NCBI RefSeq assembly: GCF_004337985.1 | Contig: NW_021940925.1 | Location: 372,001 to 436,000 of the forward strand | Direction of reading: 5' to 3' | DNA: 64,000 bases | Source: Pyricularia pennisetigena | Taxonomy: Eukaryota; Ascomycota; Sordariomycetes; Magnaporthales; Pyriculariaceae | Shown here: positions 22,766 through 33,849 of the stretch, one piece after another | Numbering within the stretch: the stretch's first letter is position 1 | Layout: every line of letters starts with the position of its first letter | Made by a program: the position numbers and the translations under genes | The notes under the pieces: generated by a model | What the model saw: the letters and a program-made list of their open reading frames with translations, nothing else | What the model was told of the DNA's origin: nothing | Database searches by the model: none

Positions 22766-23319
22766 ACGTTGCGTACCCCCTGTTCGGCACCCCCCCTGTT
22801 CGGCACCCAAAAATAACAACACTTTTATTTTTATCCTCCAACTTCTATTATAAATATCTCGATGAATCTTTCACTTTTGGATTTACTTTTTTCTAATCTT
22901 AATTCTCCATTTTCCAATAAAGCAATATACTGAAAAACAGTTTATATCTGCAATTAACGACGTCAATAATGGTAATCCAATTGCAAAAACCTCCCGAAAA
23001 TGGGGAATACCTAAGTTTACATTTCAAAATCGATTTAAAAGTTTTCAACCTTATAAAAAAGCACAAAGCCCTTTTTAAAGGCTTTCTACGGAACAGGAAA
23101 AGCATTTGGCTAATTGGGTATTTACCCAAACAGCTTTAGGGCTTCCGCCAACGCATCAAGAATTACGCTTTTTTACCGAACGAATTCTTTAAGCCGCCGG
23201 AGAGACAAAAGGCCTTGGAAAACGTTGGATAACTCGTTTTTTGGCTCGTTATCCAATCCTTAAAACCCAAAGGCCCCGTCGAATAGATAACGCCCGGGTT
23301 AATGGCGCTACTACGGAGG
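22766..23319 (+). mobile_element. 5' half of a pogo element, interrupted by an LTR retrotransposon
   Basis: Begins ACGTTGCG after TA (22764-22765) with a TIR holding a repeated CCCCTGTTCGGCACC. A transposase N-terminus follows (KQYTEKQFISAINDVNNGNP, KTSRKWGIPKF, TEQEKHLANWVFTQTALGLP, RFLARYPILKTQRPRRIDNA, RVNGATTE), closely parallel to the intact copies at 34563 and 41172. The start codon position reads ATA (22917-22919) where they have ATG, a G-to-A change. At 23320 the sequence switches to an LTR; the missing half is not found after the retrotransposon. Confidence 0.87.
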
Positions 23320-23527
23320 TGTTACGGAGTGGCGTGCCTAGGCGACTGCCAACCGTGACTCCACCCCACGTGACAAGGCGCCAGGGTGAGTTTGTTATTT
23401 GCTCGCTTAAACGCGTATACGCGATTAGCACTGCGTACCTTTTTTCTTCCTTTACATTTAGCTTTAGATTTTCGAATAAAATCGCCCCTATATTGCAACT
23501 TTATTTTTTTGGGATCGTTTTCGTAAT
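23320..23527 (+). repeat. 5' LTR of the chromovirus
   Basis: 208 bases, TG start; the end has become TAATA from the TAACA seen in the related LTR at 57506-57717. The first 67 bases recur at 29314-29380. The second half is more AT-rich. Confidence 0.88.
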
Positions 23528-24149
23528 ATTATTTAAAATTTAACCAATCAGCTACCGGGAACGGTATAATAATATTTATAATACCGAAAAAGAAACACGA
23601 ACGCCTATAAAACGCGATACCGAAATAACTAAAAACGACGCCGAACGGTAGCCGACCGCCCAATTGGGAAGGTAAAAAATCGAATTTAATTACGGTCGCC
23701 CCGAAACAAATCCCCCCCGCGCAAAGCGCCAGCGTTAATAATTTACGGTACGAATACGGGCCTAACGTCGCCCGTCGACCCGGGAACGCGTGGGAAATAT
23801 TATAACGGTTAAAAAGGAAAACGAAACCACCGATTCCCTAAAAAACACCGACGAACCCGTTCGCAAAACCAACGAATTTTTTTTTTTTCCGAGGAAAAAT
23901 ACCAAATAATAGTAAACGAATTGGAAAATCGTATTATTTATACGCAGGATTAAATCGATTTATTAAATAGTATTAAACAAAAAAACGAAGCCATTATTTC
24001 GCGTTTGTTCCGCGAAACCCGTTCCCAACGAAAAATTACCGCCATTATTATTAATACCGGTTCCGGTGGTTCGCACCACAAATCCCGCGTAAAAAATCCT
24101 CCGATATTTTCAAATAACCCCGATAAAAACGAGGTTATTTTCGAAATTT

Positions 24150-27100
24150 AGCACCGCCGGATCGAAAATAAATTATTGTTTAACGGAACGCATTATCCCA
24201 CCGATGCAAATAAACGCGCCTACGTCGAATCCCGTTTCGGAGGTAACGCCGCCGACACCTTATTTTTTTTTTTTAACGATATTTATTCCGATTAAATTAT
24301 TACGTATAACGGTATAATAGGCCATTTGCGCGAGGAATATTAGGATAATAAATTCGAAAATATAACGCGGAACGAATTGGATAAATTAATTATGTTAACG
24401 AAAGATAAATTTATAATTTTTAAAAACAAATTCGTTAAATTAGTAGGTTAAAACGGTTTTCCGAAACCAAATTGGAAACGGGAATTGCACCGCCGCCTAT
24501 TTACCAATTTGCGAATCGTAATAATTATATACCACCAGGATATTAACGTTTTTTTTAACGCCTACGTCCGTACGGCCGATAATATTTCCTATAATTTTAT
24601 TAAAACCTACGTTTCGCGGACCGAAAATAAAAATAAAATTAAAACCACCTCGATTAAAAAAAGCATAGGAGGGTTTGTTATTCCACGTGCTGGAAAACCA
24701 GCCCGGACCACCGGAAGCGTTATTAACGAAAGGTAAAAAAGCAAATTAAATATGGAGGAAATGCGTAAATTTTATCCGGATAAGTAAATGTTTTTAATAC
24801 CGTAAACCGGGCCATATTAGCAGGAATTGCCCCAACGGTAATACCGGTGGCCCTTCCATTTCCAAAAACCGAATTAATTAAATTATTGCAAATTATTATG
24901 GAAAAGGTACCGATATATTTGGAAAAAACGTCGTTATATCGGAAAACTAATTACCCTGGGGAAATTGGATTCCTTCCCAGGGAAGGTATGGCCAATTACC
25001 GAAATATGCGAATTGAAAAAGAAAATCGCTGCAAAGCAAAAGTTGCTGGAAAAACCAATATTTTACGATTTTTTACGTAAATATTTGGGCGGCGATCCCA
25101 TATTTATAACGACCAGCATTTCCTTAAATGGATTTAATTATAATATTCGTGCTTTAATTAGTACCGGAATAAATAAATACGTTTTTATTAGCAAATAATT
25201 TATTCGGCGATTATATATAACGTTAAAAACCCCTAAAATTATCGGTTTCCACCCCCAAAAAATTGGAGGTTATAACGGAAAAATTTCGTAATAAATCGAT
25301 ATTGCTGCATTGGCCATTTTTGTAATATAGGGCCGGAAATTCCGCGAAACGCCGATACTGGTATTGGATATACCATAAAAAATAATCGTGGAACGACTTT
25401 TTCTGGCGGAACACGGAATATTTATTAATTGTCGTTACCGACGGTTCCAATTCCCGGAAAACCTACTTTTATTGGCGGTATATTATCGAAATATCGATAT
25501 AACCCAATTACCAAATCCGGGGTTTGTAAACCCCATATATTAATCGGACGCGGATCGTCGAAATACTGCCTTGGAAAAAAAAAATTAATCGACCTCCCGA
25601 TAACGAATAATATAACGACGAATCCAAATTTTGGAAAAAATAATAAAACGCCCTCCGTCGATATTTCGGAAAATAAAACTGCTGGCCAAATCGGGATAAA
25701 TTTGGGAAATCCCCACGCCCCGGGAAATTTACGCCGATCCGAATTTACAAAAAATGCAACGGGAATTTTACGAATTACCGGGGCTAAAAATTAAAATAAT
25801 AAACCTAAATTATACCCAAAAAAAAAACTAAAAAGGCCGAAGGTTTTTTTCGTATATAAAAGGACGCTAAAGGAAAATATATATTAAAAAAAAACCCGGT
25901 AAATTGGTATAAAAACCGACAGGTAAATATCGCCATAATAAACGCTATACAATTTATACGGTTAATGTAAAAAAATTTAACCCTTTATTGCACCTCGATA
26001 AACGAAATCGACGATATCCTGCGGTAAAAAAAATACCGAAAAACTGCTCCCTAATAACGACGGAAACCTGCGGGCGATATTGTTAAAAAAAATTCCAAAA
26101 CATTACCACAACCTGTTAGACGTATTTAGCAAAATGGAATCCGATTAAATCCCGTTTTTTCGACCGGGATTGAATTATAATATATAATTCGAAAATAATC
26201 CCAGAACATTGGAATATAATCCATTTTACAAAATAACGGAGGAAAAATTGGAAATTTGCAGGAAATATTTCCAAAAAAACCTTTAAAAAAGTTTTATAAA
26301 ACCAGGATCGACCCCGTGGGCCGCCTTTATCCTATTTACACGAAAAAACGATAAAGGATTCCGGTTTTGCGTCGATTATCGAAAATTAAACGCTTTTATT
26401 AAAAAAAACTTTATTTTTTACCGTTAATCGAGGAAATACTGGCCCGGATTTCCAAGGTTCGATTTTTCACCAAAATCGATATTAGGCAAATTTTCCACCG
26501 GATCCGCATAAACCCGGAATATCGAAATTATATAATTTTTAAAACCCGATACGGGACCTTCCGGTATAATATATTATTTTTTAATTTCATTAACGGGCCG
26601 GCCACGTTCCAAAAATTTATTAACGAAATTCTAATGGAATATTTGGACGATTTTTATTTTATTTATATGGACGACATTTTAATTTGGAGCGAAATTGAGG
26701 AAGAATACCAAATTTACGTCCGGCAAATCCTGGAAAAGCTTAAAAAAGCTGGATTCCAAATTAATATTAAAAAATGCGAGTTCCACGTTACAGAAACACG
26801 ATTTTTGGGTTTTATTATAGGCATTAAAGGCGTCGTTGTCGATCCAAACAAGGTAATCGCCGTAAAGCAGTGGGTATTACCCATTATTTTAAAAAAAATG
26901 CAATCCTTCCTAAGGTTTTGCAATTTTTACAGAAAATTTGTCCCAAAATATAACCGGGTAGTTAAACCGTTAACGAATTTAACGAAAAAAGCGGTGCCTT
27001 TTTAATGGGACGAATATTACCGCGTCGTTTTCGATATTTTGAAAAAGGCGTTAATTTCCGCACCCGTCCTTACCCATTACTAAACGGATTATAAAATAAA

Positions 27101-29210
27101 AATAAAAATTAATGCGTCCGAAGGAATAATGGTTAAAACGTTATTGCAACGGAACCCAAACACCCAAAAATGGTATCCGATCGCATTTTTTTCCGAAATT
27201 ATACAGTAAACGGAATTTAATTACCCCATCCACAATAAGGAATTGCTAGCAATCGTTAAGGCGTTAAAAACCTGGAAACCAAAGCTAATGGGTATTAAAA
27301 AAAAGTTTGTAATAATTATTAATTATAAGGTTTTGAAATACTTTTTTACGAAACGGTTATTTAATTCCCGGCAAACTGCCTGGGCCGATTTTTTTTCCCA
27401 ATATAATTTTAAAATTATTTACCGCCCTGGTAGCGAAAACGTGTTAATAATCATTTTAACCCGCAAAACAAAAGATGTACAAAATTAAAAAAACGTTAAA
27501 AAATAAAACGCTATATAATTATTTTCCGTCCTATCGATAATACTGGCGACGACTTTTATATAATTAACCCCTTTTTATATTGGCAAACTATTACCGATAG
27601 CGGTTTCGGAATGCTATTGGCAACGATCGAATTAATTGACGTAATTGGATAATTATTATTCGCTAAAAAAATGCTTAAGGCTAATAAGTATTTATTATTA
27701 CTAAAATAATACCAAATTAAAGCCTATAACCCCGAAAAAAAGCATTGGACGTTATTATACGATAAATATATACTGTACCGAAAAAAATTGGTAATCCCGG
27801 GCAACGGGGAATAGCCCGCCAAAATAATTCGTAAAATTTACAGGACCATTGCTACGGCCTATTTTAACCGCAATAAAACCCGCCGTTTAGTGGTATAGCA
27901 GTTTTAGTAACCAGGTATAAACGGAATAATGGACCGTTATATCGCCAATTGCTCCTATCGATTAGCCAAAATTCCGAAAAATAAAACCGCTGGGTTTTTA
28001 CAATTATTACCCGTACCGGATCGATAATGGAGCATTATTATCGTAAATTTTAAATTAATACCCAAATCGAAATCGGGAAACGATAACCTGTTTGTAATAA
28101 TCGATGCGTTAACGAAACGGTCGTAAACCGTTCCATATATAAGGACGGTTACCGCGAAAAATACAATTATAATATATTACGAGGGTTTTTACCGCGTTTA
28201 TGGTTTACCCACGAAAATCGTTTCCAATAAAAACCTGCAATTCGTATTAAATTTAATCGACGAAATATCCAAAATTTTGCAAATTAAATGGAAGTTTTCG
28301 ACGGCCGGGCATTCCCAAATAACAGGGCAAATAAAGATTATAAACGCTTACATCGACCAAAAATTGCGCTTTTATATTAACTATTTCCAAAACGATTGGG
28401 ATAAACGTATACCCGCAATCGATTTGGTGCAGGTAACGCTACCCCATAATTTTTTCGGAGGATTTTCACCTTTCGAAATTAAAAACGGTTACCCGGCCCA
28501 TATATATTTCGATTGGACGCAAAAAACCGAATTAAAAGGATTACTTACCCGTAAACGATTTACAAAAACCGAAATTTAAACGATTACCAAAAAATTCGAA
28601 AATTACGTAAAAACGGTACGCACCCATTTCCAAATGGCGCAATAACGAATATACGACCAAATTAATAAATACCGCCGGGAACCCGATTTCGGAATAAAAA
28701 GCGCCGTTTACATTATTAAAAAATATTGGGTAACGGACCGTCCTAACGATAAATTAAATTACCCGTTAACCAAATATAATTATATAATTAAAAAAAAACG
28801 GGGGTATTTTTACCATTTGGAATTACCAAATTTTTGGAAAGGAAACCGCGTATTTTATACCGACCGTTTTCGGTTAAATTTACGTAATTTATTGGACGGA
28901 TAAACCGTAAAAAAGCCCGAAAGCGAAATAATCGACGCGTTAAAAAATACCAACGAAAAGGAATAAAAAATCGAACGGGTAATTTCCTCGCGGGTATTAC
29001 GAAATGTGTTTTAATACCAAATCCAATGGAAAGGTTGGGACCCCGATTTGGAATTTTACGACGCGGAAGGATTTAAAAACGCGGTTATGTAATTGCGACA
29101 ATATTATAACGCCTATCCCGATAAGGCCGGCCCTCCTATGCGCCTAAAGGTTTGGAAAAAGGCTGCCCTCGAAAATCGGTTCGACCCGCCCGACGAGTAC
29201 GATAACGCCC
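24150..29210 (+). pseudogene. gag-pol of the chromovirus, broken
   Basis: A gag-like part is at about 24150-24740. Protease-like ALISTGINKYVFIS is near 25150-25195, with the expected catalytic Asp not evident. RT begins about 26300 (GSTPWAAFILFTRKNDKGFR, then FCVDYRKLNAF) and keeps YMDD at 26664-26675 (FIYMDDILIWS). RNase H and its linker are at 27240-27490 (DFFSQYNFKIIYRPGSENV). Integrase covers about 27600-28700 (a 100-residue open stretch at 28277-28579 with GHSQITGQIKIINAYIDQKL). A chromodomain is at 28980-29180 (YQIQWKGWDPDLEFYDAEGF). Chromodomains of this class steer integration to heterochromatin. Stops throughout prevent translation. Confidence 0.85.
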
Positions 29211-29313
29211 CGGTTACGGGGAACAGCACAGCCCGCAGGTTGCGACGTCGCCGGTGAAGACAGAACAAAACACGGCAAGATTTATGATCGCTCGCGGGGC
29301 GGAGGGGGGGTAA

Positions 29314-29380
29314 TGTTACGGAGTGGCGTGCCTAGGCGACTGCCAACCGTGACTCCACCCCACGTGACAAGGCGCCAGGG
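29314..29380 (+). repeat. Truncated 3' LTR of the chromovirus
   Basis: 67 bases from TGTTACGGAGTGG to GCGCCAGGG, then unrelated sequence. The loss of the remaining 140 bases removes the far boundary and any target duplication. Confidence 0.88.
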
Positions 29381-29559
29381 TTATTATATTATTATCAGGC
29401 TAAGCAGTCTCAAGTATTAGGAGCGGTTATAGGGGTGAGGATAGTGCTAGTGATTTTAGACATTCCAAATACGGCGTTTTAGCAAATGCTATACATTGCC
29501 AACAACGGGAGGTTTCAGCGTAGTTTGGTTAAGCTTTTAATCGAAGCCTTACAAATAAT

Positions 29560-30060
29560 CCGAAGGTGGAGTATACGGAGATATAATGGACCGCCAACTT
29601 CCTCAATCTTCCTGGTAATAATTCTGCCTAACGAGGTTACCTTACCTGATACCGCCACATTAACTTTAAGCGTCGATTTTAACATCGATAACGGAGTAAA
29701 AGTCGTAGATTCCCTACGTATGATATTAAGGCTTTGGCCTTTTAAACTGTTCACTTGACGGATGACCAACTTTTGTTAGAATTTTTTATTGCGCTGGATA
29801 TTGAAATTAAGCGTCCGAGAGGCGAAAATAAAAAGTCCCAAAGACAGCTAAATGTTTGGCGATACATGCTTAATATATTTGAAGGATTTTAAAGCGGGTG
29901 GGAAATTTACTATACCCAGCTTTTAATAAAGGGAAAAATTTAAACATGTAACTCAAATTTAAAAACTATAAAAGCCCGAACCGTTTATATCGTTAAAAAA
30001 CGGAGAATATTTTCCATAGTGAGGAAAACCGTAATCGACCAAGCCGATGCGGACAAAAAA
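29560..30060 (+). pseudogene. PD-(D/E)XK nuclease-like gene relic, copy 1
   Basis: Contains FNIDNGVKVVDSL and, in a second frame, FFIALDIEIKRPRGENKKSQ followed by RQLNVWRYML. The IEIKR string is the ExK catalytic signature of PD-(D/E)XK nucleases, and the segment aligns with the minus-strand relic at 32611-33500 (NIDNGARVADSL, LNIEIKRPSGDSEKAQRQLV). Frame breaks and AT drift mark it as inactive. The domain resembles the fungal PDDEXK_12-type family. Confidence 0.58.
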
Positions 30061-30103
30061 CCTCAAATAGAAATTTTCCATCCGAGCAAATTCTTATTCC
30101 AGT

Positions 30104-30448
30104 TTACGGGTAAAAGTCTTCCGTCCGTCTACTACCATTAATTCCGATGCTTTCTTTTTTCTTATTACTCGCCTTTTTTTGAGACTGCCATTGCTCGAAT
30201 CTGGTCGGGGCCTTTTTTGCGGAATAATCTTGAGCCACGACAGACGGGGAACCCGACGTGAAATATTCAGCTCCCCCACGTCGGTGACCAGCGTTCTCTT
30301 GTGTTTCCTCAGCAATCGATCCGCTCTTCGGCCTCCAGTTCTTTAAGTTATATTTCTCGAATTCCCAGTCACGGTCGACGGAGGCGGCGGCGGTGGCGGT
30401 AAAGGTGGCAAGCACCGTAAAGAGCGCGGCGAAGTTGAAAAGGTGCAT
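30104..30448 (-). CDS. Small secreted protein candidate, 114 aa
   Basis: A single-exon frame from a true ATG (30448) to TAA. The N-terminus MHLFNFAALFTVLATFTATA looks like a cleavable signal peptide (Ala-rich, likely cut after about residue 22), followed by about 92 hydrophilic residues with no Cys and a Lys-rich end (SQKKASNKKKESIG). No known domain. A TATA-like TATAAAAGG sits at 30627-30635 on the same strand, about 180 bases upstream. The frame is free of RIP stops although neighbours on both sides are relics. It could be a secreted effector-type protein or a chance frame; size and location fit the former, absence of Cys is neutral. Confidence 0.55.
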   Translation of the reverse strand: MHLFNFAALFTVLATFTATAAASVDRDWEFEKYNLKNWRPKSGSIAEETQENAGHRRGGAEYFTSGSPSVVAQDYSAKKAPTRFEQWQSQKKASNKKKESIGINGSRRTEDFYP

Positions 30449-30626
30449 TTTAGGAATAATTGGTAAGGATTTTATACACTAATAAAAAAGTAGTAATACT
30501 TTCGACTGAAAAAGGTGGCTATGGAGGAGTAAGTAATAGTAGTTAAGAATAATTTTATTGTAAAATTGAGGATAGATGGTGATAGGACTGAGGGAATTTT
30601 ACTTTATTTTCAAGAGCCACTGCATC

Positions 30627-30635
30627 CCTTTTATA
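30627..30635 (-). promoter_or_regulatory. Possible TATA box of the small secreted protein gene
   Basis: TATAAAAGG on the minus strand, with an A/T- and pyrimidine-rich leader between it and the ATG at 30448. The spacing is long for a fungal core promoter, so this is tentative. Confidence 0.35.
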
Positions 30636-31175
30636 CTATTTTGCTCGCAGTACCGTCTTTACTTTGACGCATTAGCTACTATATTTAAACTAGCCTTTAC
30701 CTATTTTTATATTTGCAATGTTTACATGGCATAATACTTAATAAATGATATATTTAACCGTACGTTATATCATGAATGTTAATGTTAATATTAATATACT
30801 TACCCATGCATTTAACGTTATGCAAATGTCTATATTTAGTACATAATTATTTAATTCATTAAAAAACCTAGTGTGTATTATACATATGTGATTTTTTCTA
30901 CGTTATATTTATTTTTGTTATATTTTTAGCCGGTGATAAAGTACTTATAATTGAAATGGGGTTTGGAGTTGAAGCTAGAGACTCTTAATTCTTATACAAA
31001 AACAATATATCCTGGAATTTAAATTAGTAATACTCATTTTTGTAAAAGGAAAAGTTGATAAATATTATTTCATATTTAACCTAAAATATATGCAGGGCGA
31101 ATAAGCCACTTATATTACATTATAAACCCCCAACACTAAACATAATATATTCATGTTATTAATATATTGTTAAAC
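30636..31175. other. AT-rich spacer
   Basis: No gene recognised. Short AT-rich words dominate. Confidence 0.45.
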
Positions 31176-31480
31176 TAGTCTCAGGGCTTATCCCTGAAAC
31201 CTAGAACTCCACAATTAATCCACTTTATTCGCTTCGCTCCATTTCGTGGCTTAATTGCGGTTGTGCAATATACCTGTGGGTCCATTTAAAAATCGGTTTG
31301 GTTTAGGTTTGAGGACAATTTGTTGATTTTCGCCGTTTACAGCGGCATTTTCGATGTCTTTGCGACCGATATTCCTTATTATTCCACCATTATGCAAAAT
31401 ATTGAAAAAAGAAAACATCGTTAAAAATAGGAATTGGTAGGCCTTTTTTATAAATCCAAAGTTTTTTATATACGGTTTAT
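31176..31480 (+). repeat. Truncated second copy of the foldback TIR element
   Basis: Starts TAGTCTCAGGGCTTATCCCT and follows the left end of the element at 45434 through CTGTGGGTCCAT, GAGGACAA(C/T)TTGT, TTTTCGCCGTT, TTGCGACCGA and AATCCAAA. Most differences put T or A here where the 45434 copy has C or G, which suggests RIP acted on this copy. No right end is found. Confidence 0.78.
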
Positions 31481-31679
31481 TAATTCAAACTTGGCAGTCG
31501 CTCTAAAGCTGATTACTAGCAATTTTATGCTACTTTCTATATGGGAATTGGACATAAAGTTGTTATAAAAAACCGGAGCCTGAATATTTACTGCGTCAAA
31601 TCTCCATTTGTTTAAAGTATACTCGGTAAAAATTCCTCCTTTTCGCCGTCAAAATCCGGTCAACTCTCTGCGTAATTCG

Positions 31680-32024
31680 ATGGACTATGCGAACATGTCG
31701 ATCAACGAAGTAAAGGAGATCAGTTCTGATGACTCGGATACCACCGGGAGTCTCGTTGACTTCGTCGTTCCAGATGAACTTTGTTCCGACAATAAGATGT
31801 CGGAAATGTCCCTAAGCCATCTTTACGGTAGCTGTGACTGTCAGTGCAAGAAAGACGTTAAAACCCTTGAAATTATCCTATTAGAGATAAGAGAAGGCAT
31901 AGAGAAAGCTGAGACTTTGCTCAAACATGTTTTGGCAGAATTGGAATTGGCAAAGGGTACGGTTACAAACTTCAATGGATGTCAAACCTCGAACATAAAT
32001 TCTTCATCGCTTTCAATCGACTGA
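31680..32024 (+). CDS. Hypothetical acidic/coiled-coil protein, 114 aa
   Basis: True ATG at 31680, TGA at 32022. The first 40 residues are acidic and Ser-rich (VKEISSDDSDTTGSLVDFVV), a short Cys cluster follows (CDCQCKKD), and residues about 66-100 are predicted helical with heptad-like Leu/Ile (LEIILLEIREGIEKAETLLK, HVLAELELA). GC content is above that of the flanks and there are no RIP stops. No family recognised. The frame is open upstream to 31608 but without an ATG. Confidence 0.5.
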   Translation: MDYANMSINEVKEISSDDSDTTGSLVDFVVPDELCSDNKMSEMSLSHLYGSCDCQCKKDVKTLEIILLEIREGIEKAETLLKHVLAELELAKGTVTNFNGCQTSNINSSSLSID

Positions 32025-32607
32025 AACAGAATATGGAATAACTAGTTTAGAGATTTGGATGCAATGGGCATTTAGTTTCCGCTGATCTCTGCACAAACTA
32101 TATTTTCTCATGGCTTCCCACATTCCTCGCGGCTAGCCTTTTATGTCGAAACGCCCTTTATCGTTGTGCCACGAACAGTCCAAGTCGAATAGATTGAGGN
32201 GAAACACGATCGAACTGATTGAGGATCTGGGGGCATAGCTTGTGGCGCGTCGGTGGTGACGCGTCGGAGGTTGTATCGCTAATCGATAAATGCTCGGTTG
32301 CGCAAGATGATCAGCTGGCCCATGATCTGCTATCATGATTCGGCCCTTGCCCTCCTCGTGCCGCGCTAAATCCTGAGGCAGAATCATGTTTGGAAAATTT
32401 GGCTAAATAGGCGGCCAGAGGCACTCAAAAGGGTACATTTAAGCAGTTTATATTAGCGGGTACAGGTAATGGTAAAGATGGAAAAGATTCACTGGGCTAA
32501 TAAAGCATAAAATTGACATGGGCTTGCGGTATAAATTTTTTAATTCGCAATGCTTGTAAACGAAACTAATAATCAACTTTGTCATTAATTGTTATTAGAT
32601 GCTAATT
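32025..32607. other. Spacer with a single ambiguous base
   Basis: Contains an isolated N at 32200, so local assembly or consensus is uncertain. No gene recognised. Confidence 0.5.
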
Positions 32608-33500
32608 TTATAAACCAGGTACATTTGCCAAACGCAGTATGTTTTTTTGAAACCACGGACAATACACCTGGGTAAAGTACTGGGCGATGCGACGCAGCCC
32701 CCAAATAATGGCATAAATACCGTAAGCAGTTTCTGTGCTGCCCAGAGGGTAGTCTATCCATTGAACCATTTCCCCAGTATTATTGCGAATTGTTGCCGAA
32801 AATTCCCACTTATGTCCGACAATGTAAATATCTGGAAGAAAGAATAATCCTTCCAACGTTGAAAAATGACCGTCAATTTTGGTTAAGGCCAAAAGCTGCA
32901 GCATGTTCCAATGTGCGTATTGCCAAACTACCAGCTGCCTTTGGGCCTTTTCGCTATCGCCGCTCGGACGCTTGATTTCGATATTCAGCGCGATAGGGGA
33001 TTTTGATAAAAATTGGTAATCCGTGTGGTTAACAGTCTTAAAAGGCTAATGCCTTTATATCATACGTAGGGAATCTGCGACTCTTGCTCCGTTATCGATA
33101 TTGGAGTCGACGCCTAAAGTTGTTGTGGCAATGGAAGGGGAGGTAATTTCGTTGCTTTATAGGGTCCACGATGGGTCGATCGCAAAACAAACGTCAACCA
33201 TTTTGCTGCAGGCGTAGGTTGGAAGCAGCAAATCCCTATTAACAACTTTCGCCGACGTATTATAAACGGCGGATACCGAAAGTTAGTTTCGATTTCAAAC
33301 TTTCTTAAAAGGCAGAAAGGAAGCAGGCAGTAATTAATTACCAAGGCACCCGAACTGGAGCTGGTGCTGTCTGGCGGCGGAGTCTGGAGACCCTGAGTGC
33401 GTTTGCGTTTGCGGATCTGAGGCGGCGGAAGAGTATCGTGCTGGACAGAAAACCAAGCAAAAATATCACGAGCCTTCCATATTATATGGGAACGACGAGA
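32608..33500 (-). pseudogene. PD-(D/E)XK nuclease-like gene relic, copy 2
   Basis: In protein order on the minus strand: ARDIFAWFSVQHDTLPPP, a Lys/Arg and Pro/Ser-rich linker (KRKRTQGLQTPPPDS), LRKFEIETNFRYPPFI, AAKMVDVCFAIDP, NIDNGARVADSL, LNIEIKRPSGDSEKAQRQLV (ExK motif, near 32980), then an open C-terminal frame 32608-32904 with LPDIYIVGHKWEFSATIRNN and WIDYPLGSTETAYGIYAIIW. Frameshifts and a TAA/TAG break the middle. The overall order fits fungal PDDEXK_12-like proteins. Less RIPed than copy 1. Confidence 0.6.
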
Positions 33501-33849
33501 TGGTTCAGAGGTTTCAGTGGCCGGTGCATGGGCTTATTGCGCTTTTTCGTGTAATTCGGTATGGTGTTGGAATTAACGATTAATCCCGAATGAAAAGGCG
33601 AGTTAACTGGTGTTGCCCCAACTTTTAGGTGGTTGCTCCAATTACGTATGGCCCGTACGTTAGATGAAGCAGCCCAAAGGTTTTTGATCTAGCACAAACT
33701 CACTGTTTTCTTTATTCGGAACAACAATTTTGCAATAAATGAAATGCTGTAACAAATAATTTACAAACAGCTGTTAATGTTGCCGTTTAACCTGGATTCG
33801 GAATTATGCAATTGTTTTTAAAAGCGAAGGCAAAAATGATTTTAACACA
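33501..33849. other. Spacer, no gene recognised
   Basis: Lies between the nuclease relic and the HNH-leader repeat. No motif seen. Confidence 0.4.

Larger units (their letters stand above)
23320..29380 (+). mobile_element. Chromodomain Ty3/gypsy retrotransposon, RIP-inactivated, 3' LTR truncated
   Basis: 5' LTR 23320-23527 (TGTTACGG to CGTAATA), internal gag-pol 23600-29210, a polypurine tract GGGGCGGAGGGGGGG just before the 3' LTR, and a 3' LTR of which only 67 bases remain (29314-29380). Those 67 bases appear identical to the start of the 5' LTR. Pol order is protease, RT, RNase H, integrase, chromodomain, which defines a chromovirus. The inside is heavily RIPed (in 23641-23700 there are 7 CpG but one CpA and one TpG). 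It inserted into a pogo element. Confidence 0.9.
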
